Shown here piece after piece: positions 9,305 through 16,544 of a stretch of DNA of 64,000 bases (positions are counted from its first letter, which is position 1; every line of letters starts with the position of its first letter). Position numbers and translations under genes: made by a program. The notes beneath the pieces were generated by a model. It saw only the letters and a program-made list of their open reading frames with translations, did not search any database and was not told where the DNA came from. Source of the stretch: JAAYAY01 sp964563135 (lineage in GTDB: Bacteria; Planctomycetota; Planctomycetia; Pirellulales; Thermoguttaceae); contig CAZLWV010000001.1 of NCBI GenBank assembly GCA_964563135.1, positions 77,572 to 141,571 on the forward strand, in the 5' to 3' direction.

Positions 9305-10342
9305 ATGATTCGCTCAAGTCTTGTGTGCACCGTGGTTGCTCTGTTTCTGATCTCCCCCGTCGGCTCCCGGTCGGCCGAGCCACCCAAGGTCCGGGAAGGT
9401 GCGCTCCGTGCGGGGATCATCGGCCTGACAACCTCGCACGTGGTAGCGTTCACCAAAGTGCTCAACGATCCCAACTCCCAAGGCGTGCTGGCCAGCGTTG
9501 TCGTCACCGCCGGTGTGCCGGCCCCCACGATGGACAACCCCAGCAGCTACGAGCGTGTGGAAGGATACACGAAGGACCTCCGTGACCGGGGGGTCAAGAT
9601 CTACCAGACCATCGAGGAGATGCTTCCGAACGTCGATGTCGTTCTTCTGGAGAGCGTCGATGGGCGGCCGCACCTGGAACAGGCCAAGCCGGTCATCGCC
9701 GCCGGCAAGCCGCTGTTCATCGACAAACCGATGGCCGGCTCCCTGGCCGATGTGATCGAGATTTTCCGGCTCGCCGAGGAGGCCAAGGTGCCGTGCTTCT
9801 CCAGCTCTTCGCTGCGGTATGCTTCCGGATTCCAGAAGATGCGGAACGATTCGCCGATCGGCGAGATCCGCGGCTGCGATGCCTACAGCCCGTGCAGCCT
9901 GGAAGAGCACCATCCGGATCTCTTCTGGTACGGCGTTCACGGTTGCGAGGTCCTGTTCACGATCATGGGTCAGGGTTGCCAGAGCGTTTCGTGCACGGCA
10001 ACCGAGGGGACCCATTTCGTGGTCGGGACCTGGAAGGGTGGGCGGATCGGCACCTTCCGCGGCATCCGCGAAGGGAAGCCCGGTTACGGCGCCACGGTTT
10101 TCGGCACCAGTGGGATCCAGCCCGGCGGCGACTACGAGGGTTACACGCCGCTGCTGGAGGAGATCTGCAAGTTCTTCAAGACAGGAGTGGCACCGATCGC
10201 CAAGGAAGAGACGATCGAACTGTTTGCCTTCATGGAAGCGGCCGACGAAAGCAAGCGTCAGGGCGGCAAGCCCGTGTCGATCGCCGAGATGATCGCGAAA
10301 GCCACGAAGGCCAACGCCGAACGTGGGAACCAGGCCAAGTGA
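9305..10342 (+). CDS. Gfo/Idh/MocA-like oxidoreductase with Sec-type leader
   Basis: 345 residues from ATG 9305, preceded by AGAGGA; longer in-frame starts lack support. MIRSSLVCTVVALFLISPVGS is a plain Sec-type leader, unlike the Tat leaders of the other three oxidoreductases here. The Rossmann part is divergent: AGIIGLTTSHVVAF replaces the usual glycine-rich GxGxxG, and the catalytic segment FIDKPM keeps the Lys-Pro. The missing glycines raise doubt about tight dinucleotide binding in the usual way. It follows the isomerase-like barrel in the same direction and may share its transcript. Confidence 0.75.
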   Translation: MIRSSLVCTVVALFLISPVGSRSAEPPKVREGALRAGIIGLTTSHVVAFTKVLNDPNSQGVLASVVVTAGVPAPTMDNPSSYERVEGYTKDLRDRGVKIYQTIEEMLPNVDVVLLESVDGRPHLEQAKPVIAAGKPLFIDKPMAGSLADVIEIFRLAEEAKVPCFSSSSLRYASGFQKMRNDSPIGEIRGCDAYSPCSLEEHHPDLFWYGVHGCEVLFTIMGQGCQSVSCTATEGTHFVVGTWKGGRIGTFRGIREGKPGYGATVFGTSGIQPGGDYEGYTPLLEEICKFFKTGVAPIAKEETIELFAFMEAADESKRQGGKPVSIAEMIAKATKANAERGNQAK

Positions 10343-10895
10343 ATGCCGACGGCTCCGGCGGTTGAGCATTCGCGGGCTGTCTGGTGCAATCTGGTCGAAG
10401 CAGAGCGCCGGCTTTTTGGGCATTCCAGAGCCGGGCTTTGCCTGCCCAGCGGGGGAACGGCGGGCACTTCTGGAGTTCGGACCTGTTCAACCGCCGGCCG
10501 ACGAAGACTTGCGATGCCCCAGCGGCCTTGGCATACTACTGATGTCTGTATGGGAAATGCTCATGGCCGCCCAAACGGGAGACCACAGGAGGCTGTGCTT
10601 CCGCCCGTCGCCCGGGTGCTTGATTGTGCAGGCGTCAAGAATGGGCCCCATGGGCGATGAAGCCGGTGGATGGGAACTTTTCTAACCAGTGGGGGGGGAC
10701 GCAATTCTGGCTCAACCGAAGTCGCGGTGGAGACCGACAATCCGGCGGTTCGGCCGGCGGACAGGGGAAGATCGCATCTACCGACCGGCGGATGTGCCGT
10801 GGGCAACCGGAAAACGACACATTGTCTGCGGGCACTTGTGAGGCCGTCTGTCCGCCTCCCTTGAAACACGACATCTCGTCAATCAGTCTGGATCC
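10343..10895. other. Intergenic region upstream of the ubiquitin-like operon
   Basis: Holds one copy of the dispersed repeat (10541-10612) and, nearer the Ubl gene, GC-rich sequence with a run of eight G at about 10691-10698. The operon promoter should lie here, but no convincing -35/-10 pair is visible. No coding frame is supported. Confidence 0.5.
10541..10612 (+). repeat. Dispersed intergenic repeat, copy 1
   Basis: Begins GATGTCTG, then GGGAAATGCTCATGGCC and ACGGGAGACC. The same order of blocks occurs at 21968-22034 (plus), 39841-39919 (minus) and 62604-62683 (minus). Confidence 0.6.
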
Positions 10896-11336
10896 ATGAG
10901 CAACATCACCATCGAAGTCTGGGACGCCACGGGGAACAAGAAACAACTGGTGGAACTGCCGGCCGACGCCATGGTCGACCGGGTAATCGCCGTGCTGGTC
11001 GAGAAACTCAACATGCCCCAGTTCAGCCCCGACGGCCAGTTGATGAGCTACAAGTTTCAGCATCGTGCCAGCGGGCGGCAATTGCTCGACGAAGAGACCC
11101 TGGCCGGAGCCGGAGTTCGCGATGGCGACGTCGTTCGCCTCCTCCCCGAGATCACAGCCGGCACCCACGCAGTGTGGAAGGGCTTGAGAATCGGCGGGAT
11201 TGGCGCGGCCGATCTGTCGCCTGCTCCCTTGGGAGCGGGCTGGCAACGTGCCGTGGGAAATGCCGTCCGAGCCTGCACGAACAGGATGCGATCGATCCCA
11301 ATCCGCGCCCTGGTGCGTTTTGTTTATCCGCGTTGA
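10896..11336 (+). CDS. Ubiquitin-like protein (YukD/EsaB-type beta-grasp)
   Basis: 146 residues. Residues 1-88 read as a beta-grasp ubiquitin fold of the YukD type: ITIEVWDATGNKKQLVELP, a helix VDRVIAVLVEKLNM, then LMSYKFQHRASGRQLL (the ubiquitin-like YKL...L strand), DEETLAGAGVRDGDVVRLLPE. Position directly before an E1 gene (21 bases) makes it the likely substrate of that E1. Unusually, about 57 basic residues follow the fold. This tail contains GLRIGG (residues 96-101), reminiscent of the end of ubiquitin, and ends FVYPR. Either the tail is cleaved after a Gly, perhaps by the JAB peptidase, or it is an extension after loss of an earlier stop. No strong ribosome site precedes ATG 10896. Confidence 0.8.
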   Translation: MSNITIEVWDATGNKKQLVELPADAMVDRVIAVLVEKLNMPQFSPDGQLMSYKFQHRASGRQLLDEETLAGAGVRDGDVVRLLPEITAGTHAVWKGLRIGGIGAADLSPAPLGAGWQRAVGNAVRACTNRMRSIPIRALVRFVYPR

Positions 11337-11357
11337 TCTGATGGGTGGGGAACCGGT

Positions 11358-12554
11358 TTGACCGAAATACTGAAAGTCGACGAATCCTCTGTCTTGGGGC
11401 GTTTCTCCCGATTCGAACTTATCGGATGGTGGGAACAAACGCGGCTCGCCCGCGCCAAGGTGCTGCTGGTTGGGGTTGGAGCGATCGGGAACGAGGTGCT
11501 CAAGAACCTCGCCTTGCTGGGGATTGGCAACGTGGTCGTCGTCGACCTCGACACGATCGAGAACTCCAATCTTTCACGTTCCGTATTGTTCCGCGCGGAC
11601 GACTGCGGCCGCAGCAAGGCGGAGGTCGCCGCCGAACGAGCCCGCGAGATCTACCCCCACATGCGAGTGCAACCGATCGTGGCCAACGCCGTGTTCGATC
11701 TTGGCCTCGGTCTCTACCGCTGGGCCGATGTGATCCTGGCCGGGCTCGACAACCGAGAGGCCCGCGTGGCGATCAACCGGGCTGCGGCGCGCACGGGCAA
11801 GGTCTGGATCGACGGTGCGATCGAGCGGCTCGACGGCGTCGCCCGGGTCTTCGACCCGGCTTGCGGGCCGTGCTACGAATGCACGATGAACGCCATCGAC
11901 TGGAAGATGCTCGAGGCACGTCGAAGCTGCGCCCTTCTATCGCGAAGCGAGATGGAACTGGGCAAGGTTCCCACGACGCCGACCACCGCATCGGTGATTG
12001 CCGGTATCCAGTGCCAGGAGGCGGTGAAATACCTCCACGGTCTGGACGTGCTGGAGGGCCAGGGCTTCATTTTCGACGGTATGAACCACCAGAGCCACGT
12101 GGTCCGCTACACACGCAAGGAGGACTGTCCATCCCACGAAATCGACCAGCCGGTCGAGTTCCTGCCATGGAGCGTGGCACAGACCACGGTCCGCCAGTTT
12201 CTGGCTCGAGTTCGCGCGGACCTGGGCCCGGAGGCCGTGGTGGAAACGGGCAACGACCTGCTCGCCAGCCTGCACTGTCCGGACTGCAACCAGACCGAAC
12301 CGGTCTGGACGTCGTTGGGCAAGGTAACCGAAGCCGGCGCACGCTGCGTCCGTTGCGGCGCCGACCGGGTGCCGGAGATGGTGCACACGCTGGACGACAG
12401 CGCGGCGTGCCTCGATCGCACACTCGCTCAGATCGGCGTGCCCGGCTGGGACATCCTGGCTGGCCGTGCAGGGCTCGAACAGCGGTTCTACGAGTTTGTC
12501 GGAGATCGCGACGAAGTTCTCGGCGAGGCCCAGGCCGCCGAGATGACGGAATAA
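11358..12554 (+). CDS. E1-like ubiquitin-activating enzyme (ThiF/MoeB family)
   Basis: 398 residues from TTG 11358, preceded by GGTGGGG. Nucleotide-binding loop GVGAIGNE at 39-46, VVDLDTIENSNLSR at 61-74 with Asp63/Asp65, and the crossover segment RRSCALL with Cys191 as the candidate thioester Cys before GKVPTTPTTASVIAG. Cys169/172/175 and a C-terminal CxxC pair (307/310, 330/333) form zinc sites. In this family E1 adenylates the C-terminal Gly of a Ubl and passes it to a Cys of E1 and then E2. The additional C-terminal zinc ribbon fits E1s that work with a dedicated E2 rather than with sulfur transfer. It lies between the Ubl and JAB genes. Confidence 0.88.
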   Translation: MTEILKVDESSVLGRFSRFELIGWWEQTRLARAKVLLVGVGAIGNEVLKNLALLGIGNVVVVDLDTIENSNLSRSVLFRADDCGRSKAEVAAERAREIYPHMRVQPIVANAVFDLGLGLYRWADVILAGLDNREARVAINRAAARTGKVWIDGAIERLDGVARVFDPACGPCYECTMNAIDWKMLEARRSCALLSRSEMELGKVPTTPTTASVIAGIQCQEAVKYLHGLDVLEGQGFIFDGMNHQSHVVRYTRKEDCPSHEIDQPVEFLPWSVAQTTVRQFLARVRADLGPEAVVETGNDLLASLHCPDCNQTEPVWTSLGKVTEAGARCVRCGADRVPEMVHTLDDSAACLDRTLAQIGVPGWDILAGRAGLEQRFYEFVGDRDEVLGEAQAAEMTE

Positions 12555-12589
12555 GAAGGTACAGCCTGCCGAATCCTCCAGATACTGAT

Positions 12590-13804
12590 ATGACCAAAGA
12601 CCAGCCCAAGCCGGATATCCAGCAGCTTTCGCAGCGAGAGCTTCCCCAATCGAGGTTTCCGGCCAAGTCCGACCTGTTTCGGGTGTTTTTCGACCCGGCC
12701 GCCCACAGCGCGGTGCAGCAGCATGCCCGGCGAAACCTGAGTGTGGAGGTTGGAGGCGTGCTGGTTGGCCAGTGGAAAAGCGATTCAGGCGGCCCGTTCG
12801 TGACAGTTCGCAGCGTCATCTGCAGCGAACTGGCAGCCAGCGGTGCCGGCGAACTGACCTTCACCCACAACGCTTGGGCGGAGATCCACAAGGTGATGGA
12901 CGCCGAGCATCCCGACGCCAAGATCGTGGGCTGGTACCACACGCATCCCGATTTTGGCGTTTTCCTCTCCGAGCGGGATCAGTTCATTCATGAGCATTTC
13001 TTTAGCGATCCGGGTCAGATCGCATACGTGGTGGACCCGATCCGCGAGCAGGAGGGCGTGTTCGTCTGGCAGGGGGGCAAGACCGCCTTGTGCCAGCACT
13101 ACTGGGTGGGGGACGAGATTCGCATGCTTGCCGAAAGGCCCGAAGACCGGTCGGCCAGTGGGTTCAAGAAGTCGCAAGGCGATCCGGCCCCGGTGATTGT
13201 GCCATCCAGGGGGGCCCGCAGCGAATGGCTACTTCTTTCGCTCCTGGGTATCCTCTTCTTCCTGGTTGGGTACCTCCTTGCCGACCGGCTGAACTGGTGG
13301 AAACAATCGAGGCTCATCGACGGCGTGGTGGCCCATTTTGCCATGATGGGCATTCTGCGGCCGGGATTGAAAGAGCACCTCGACGTGGTGGACCAGGAAA
13401 TCAGCCGACTGGAAGGCAGCCTGGCAACCGTGCGGCCGAAGGAACGGGAGGAAAAGACGCCGCTCGGCCAGGCGGAACTCGATGAGTGGAGCCTGCGGCT
13501 TCGCCAGATTCGTGCCGTGCTCGACCGGATGGAGACCATCTATTGTGCCGAGGAGCGCCAGTCGCAATTGATGGCAGAGCTGAGTGAGGATTTCGCTCGG
13601 TTGCGGGGTGGTCTGGGACAGCCGCTGCCGGACGGCGCTGCTCCTAATCCGGCGGGCAGCAAGCCGGCCGGCCGCCGCGAGGCGTCGTCGGCGCCCTCCA
13701 CACCTGCGTCCGAGTCACCGGCAGCCGGTGTGCCGGCGCCCGTTCCATCCAGGCCGGCGGCCACACCAGGTCCCGCAGAACCCAAAGCCAAGGGGGGCGA
13801 TTGA
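12590..13804 (+). CDS. Membrane-anchored JAB/JAMM (Mov34) metallopeptidase
   Basis: 404 residues. The JAMM zinc motif is complete: Glu53 in EVGGVLVG, then HTH at 117-119, Ser127 and Asp130 (HxH-x7-S-x2-D). In this family it removes or trims ubiquitin-like proteins. A transmembrane helix spans about 213-232 (WLLLSLLGILFFLVGYLLA), a probable coiled coil covers about 255-335, and the tail from 340 is Pro/Ala-rich. The peptidase therefore sits on one face of the membrane, most likely the cytoplasm. It starts 35 bases after the E1 stop, and its own stop overlaps the start of the FHA gene, so the two are translationally coupled. Confidence 0.88.
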   Translation: MTKDQPKPDIQQLSQRELPQSRFPAKSDLFRVFFDPAAHSAVQQHARRNLSVEVGGVLVGQWKSDSGGPFVTVRSVICSELAASGAGELTFTHNAWAEIHKVMDAEHPDAKIVGWYHTHPDFGVFLSERDQFIHEHFFSDPGQIAYVVDPIREQEGVFVWQGGKTALCQHYWVGDEIRMLAERPEDRSASGFKKSQGDPAPVIVPSRGARSEWLLLSLLGILFFLVGYLLADRLNWWKQSRLIDGVVAHFAMMGILRPGLKEHLDVVDQEISRLEGSLATVRPKEREEKTPLGQAELDEWSLRLRQIRAVLDRMETIYCAEERQSQLMAELSEDFARLRGGLGQPLPDGAAPNPAGSKPAGRREASSAPSTPASESPAAGVPAPVPSRPAATPGPAEPKAKGGD

Positions 13805-14892
13805 CCGCGCCTGATCCGATGTCCGAACCGAATGATCGAATCCGATTGGACTGGAGAGATCTCAACTCCCAGTCGGTGGAATCCTACCTGGAAGTCCGCC
13901 GCGCGATGCGTCAGAACCTGGCCGAGCCGTTGCCGCAGCCGCTGGTGGTGCGAGTGATCTACTCGAGCTGGTTCTATCTGGCAATGGCCAGCGGCATCGG
14001 GGCGTTTCTGGCATGGGCGGCCCTGGAGCCGTTCTACGATGACAACATCGATCAGGGTGTCATCATCAGCAACCTGATGTTTCCGCTGGTCGCTGCGGCC
14101 GTGGGGCTGTTCCTGGGGGCCGCGGAAGGCCTGATGTGCCGGAACCTGAGCCGCGCGGCGATTTCCGGAGTCGTGGGGCTCGGAATCGGCTTTGCCGGGG
14201 CGATCGTGCTACTCGTCCCTGCAATCATCGTGTTCGTTATCATGACGATGATCAGTCTTTCCCTGCTCGACGACGTGCCGATTCCCGGCCAAGAGATCCG
14301 TCCCACGGGGATTTCGCTACTCATCTTCATGATGGGACGTGCCGCAGCCTGGGCGATCGTCTCCATCGCGGCCGGGCTTGGCCAGGGAATTGCCCTGAAA
14401 GAGAAGAAGGTCATCTTCAACGGGATCGTGGGCGGGACGCTGGGAGGCCTGCTGGGGGGGCTCTTGTTCGATCCCATCGAAATGCTGTTCAGAAGCGCCG
14501 ACGGCCAGGCCGCAGTCAGCCGTGGTGTGGGGTTCGTGACGATCGGTCTGCTCGTCGGCATGTTCGTCGGGCTCGTCGAGGGATGGACGAAGACGGCTTG
14601 GCTCCACATGCGGGCGGGCCCCTTGGCGGGAAAACAGTTCGTGCTGTTTCGCGACACCACGGTTCTGGGCAGTGCCCCGAAGGCCGACGTTTACCTGTTC
14701 AAAGACGCGGCGATCGAGCCTCGCCACGCAGTGATCTACAACCGTGGCGGGCGATTCGAGATCGAAGACTGCAACACGGCAGACGGCACCTACGTCAACC
14801 AGATTCCAGCCAAACGGCAGGTCCTCAAGAGTGGCGACCTTATCGTTCTTGGGCAAACCGTTCTGGAATTCGTGATCAAGGAGTCGTCGTGA
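13801..14892 (+). CDS. Polytopic membrane protein with C-terminal FHA domain
   Basis: 363 residues from TTG 13801, which overlaps the JAB stop (TTGA) and has AAGGGGGG just upstream; ATG 13819 would give 357. Five or six hydrophobic helices occupy about 60-260 (for example WFYLAMASGIGAFLAWAAL and IGLLVGMFVGLVEG). The last 90 residues are a forkhead-associated domain: GKQFVLFRDTTVLGSAPKADVYL, EPRHAVIYNRGG, CNTADGTYVNQ, GDLIVLGQTVLEF. FHA domains bind phosphothreonine peptides, so the protein may bring phosphorylated partners to the membrane-bound system. It has no kinase partner in the window. Confidence 0.85.
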   Translation: MTAPDPMSEPNDRIRLDWRDLNSQSVESYLEVRRAMRQNLAEPLPQPLVVRVIYSSWFYLAMASGIGAFLAWAALEPFYDDNIDQGVIISNLMFPLVAAAVGLFLGAAEGLMCRNLSRAAISGVVGLGIGFAGAIVLLVPAIIVFVIMTMISLSLLDDVPIPGQEIRPTGISLLIFMMGRAAAWAIVSIAAGLGQGIALKEKKVIFNGIVGGTLGGLLGGLLFDPIEMLFRSADGQAAVSRGVGFVTIGLLVGMFVGLVEGWTKTAWLHMRAGPLAGKQFVLFRDTTVLGSAPKADVYLFKDAAIEPRHAVIYNRGGRFEIEDCNTADGTYVNQIPAKRQVLKSGDLIVLGQTVLEFVIKESS

Positions 14893-14921
14893 TTTTCTGA
14901 CAAGACGGATTGGAGAGAACG

Positions 14922-15554
14922 ATGATCGTTGCGTGCCCATCGTGCCACAAAAAAATCAAGGCTCCTGACAGTGCTGCCGGAAAGAAGGCCAAGTGTCCAA
15001 GCTGCGGCACCGTGATGATGCTTCCAGCGGCCGTCCAGGATGCCGAGGTTGTCGATCAGAACATGCCGCCGACACCTCCGGCCAACGACCCTTTCTCCAC
15101 GTTGCCTTCCGGCGGGGGGCTCTCGGACCTGCTCGACGAAGCGGACCAGATGTACTCACTGGAGAAGAAGCCTGGCGGCCTCCCTTCAACCTCGGATCCG
15201 TTTGCCGCCGGTTCTTCCAGCCCGGCAGCCGACGCGGCCGTTCCGCGGCGTCCCTGCCCGGCCTGTGGCGAAATGATCATGATGTCGGCCCTCAAGTGCC
15301 ACTACTGCGGGGAAACCTTCGACCCGGGCCTGAAGAAGAAAAGAAGACGCAGCGGCAGCGGTGACGACGAGGACCTCACTCCCGGCGACTGGGTGGTGGC
15401 TATCCTCTGCAGCGGCATCGGGTGTATCGCGGGGATTGTCTGGATGATTCAAGGCAAGCCCAAGGGGGGCAAGATGCTGGCGGTGAGCGTCGCGGCCAAC
15501 GTCTTCTGGGGCATCGTGCGGGTTATCCTCGAGGTCGCAACCGCCAACATGTAG
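14922..15554 (+). CDS. Double zinc-ribbon membrane protein
   Basis: 210 residues from ATG 14922, with GGAGAG upstream. Zinc ribbon 1: Cys5, 8, 25, 28 (CPSCHKKIKAP...KCPSCG). Residues 35-110 are a low-complexity Pro/Ser/Asp linker. Zinc ribbon 2: Cys112, 115, 126, 129 (CPACGEMIMMSALKCHYCG). A basic KKKRRR stretch precedes two hydrophobic helices at about 156-177 and 184-206. I do not recognise a family beyond these parts. Its ribbons resemble those of the RING and E2 proteins in the same operon, so it may be an adaptor. It follows the FHA gene by 29 bases. Confidence 0.75.
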   Translation: MIVACPSCHKKIKAPDSAAGKKAKCPSCGTVMMLPAAVQDAEVVDQNMPPTPPANDPFSTLPSGGGLSDLLDEADQMYSLEKKPGGLPSTSDPFAAGSSSPAADAAVPRRPCPACGEMIMMSALKCHYCGETFDPGLKKKRRRSGSGDDEDLTPGDWVVAILCSGIGCIAGIVWMIQGKPKGGKMLAVSVAANVFWGIVRVILEVATANM

Positions 15555-15624
15555 GGAAGGGAGAGCACGGGCGCAAGCCACTTGACCGAACGTTTTCTCG
15601 CGACCATTTTGAAACAGGATCTTG

Positions 15625-16323
15625 ATGTCGACGATTGTCACTTGTTCGTGTGGGGTACAGGTTCGAGTGCCGACTCCGATCAGCGGGCGGGCTTTTCGCT
15701 GCCCAAGCTGCAAGGAGACCATCGCACTCAGCGCCGAAGGCACGGCTCTCCCGGCGTGCACGCTCACTGCCGCCCAGCGGGGTGCCGCGTGCCCCATCTG
15801 CCAGACGGAGATTGGCCCCACCGAGCCGGCGATCGTTTGCCCGGCGTGCGAGCAGCTCCACCACCGGGAGTGTTGGGTCGAAGTGGCCGGGTGCGGAACC
15901 TACGGGTGCAAGCAGGCGCCATCCGTTGAGAAGTTGGCGTCCGAGGGGCCTGCCCTTTCCGCCTGGGGCGATACCAAGCGGTGTCCCGTTTGCGGCGAAC
16001 AGATCAAGTCCATCGCCCTGCGGTGCCGGTACTGCAAGACCGATTTCGATACGGTCAATCCGCTTACCGCGCATGACGTGCGCCGCCAGGTAAAACACGA
16101 ACAGACCGCCCGGGGGCTGAAGACCGGGATCATAACCCTGTTCGTGTTGAGCCTGCTGGGTTGCCCTGCTCCACTGGTGGCCGTGATCGGGCCGTGCGTC
16201 TTCTTGCCTAACCACAAGGCAATTATCAAGTTAGGGCCAACGTTCGTCGTCCTTGCCTATTCCGGGCTTGGACTGTCGTTGTTATACTCGTTCTTGATGT
16301 TCGTCTTCTGGTTGGCCTTGTAG
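15625..16323 (+). CDS. RING-like zinc-finger membrane protein (Prok-RING type), candidate ligase
   Basis: 232 residues from ATG 15625, with AGGA five bases upstream. There is an N-terminal ribbon (CSCG...CPSC), then a RING-like cross-brace: Cys56, 59, 72, 75, His79/80, Cys83, 90, 95 in CPICQTEIG...CPACEQLHHRECWVEV...CGTYGC. A third ribbon follows at Cys120, 123, 134, 137, and then two or three C-terminal membrane helices. Bacterial RING-like domains of this pattern are linked to E1/E2/JAB operons and are proposed E3-like factors. Ligase activity here is inference. The same finger recurs in the next gene. Confidence 0.8.
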   Translation: MSTIVTCSCGVQVRVPTPISGRAFRCPSCKETIALSAEGTALPACTLTAAQRGAACPICQTEIGPTEPAIVCPACEQLHHRECWVEVAGCGTYGCKQAPSVEKLASEGPALSAWGDTKRCPVCGEQIKSIALRCRYCKTDFDTVNPLTAHDVRRQVKHEQTARGLKTGIITLFVLSLLGCPAPLVAVIGPCVFLPNHKAIIKLGPTFVVLAYSGLGLSLLYSFLMFVFWLAL

Positions 16324-16544
16324 GTCCGGGCTGCAATACTCGTGAAACAGACCGGCATCGCCACTTCAGCACTCAGAAGCCACCGCCAGAGCGTTTTGGG
16401 GAGCGATTCGGCTCTTCACGGGATGCGTGGTGGCATGTCTTCGATCCTTGTTTGCGATGGAGCCCCGCCGGGACGTGCGCTGTTGTTGCTCGCGTCTCGG
16501 GTTGGTATCGGTTTTCGTTCGTTCGCAGGACGGCCAGCACACCC

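Noticed and set aside
11345..12589. Apparent N-terminal extension of the JAB protein overlapping the E1 gene in another frame
   Set aside because: The E1 frame is clearly coding; the extension is Arg/Gly/Pro-rich and unlike any JAB protein. ATG 12590 begins the real protein.
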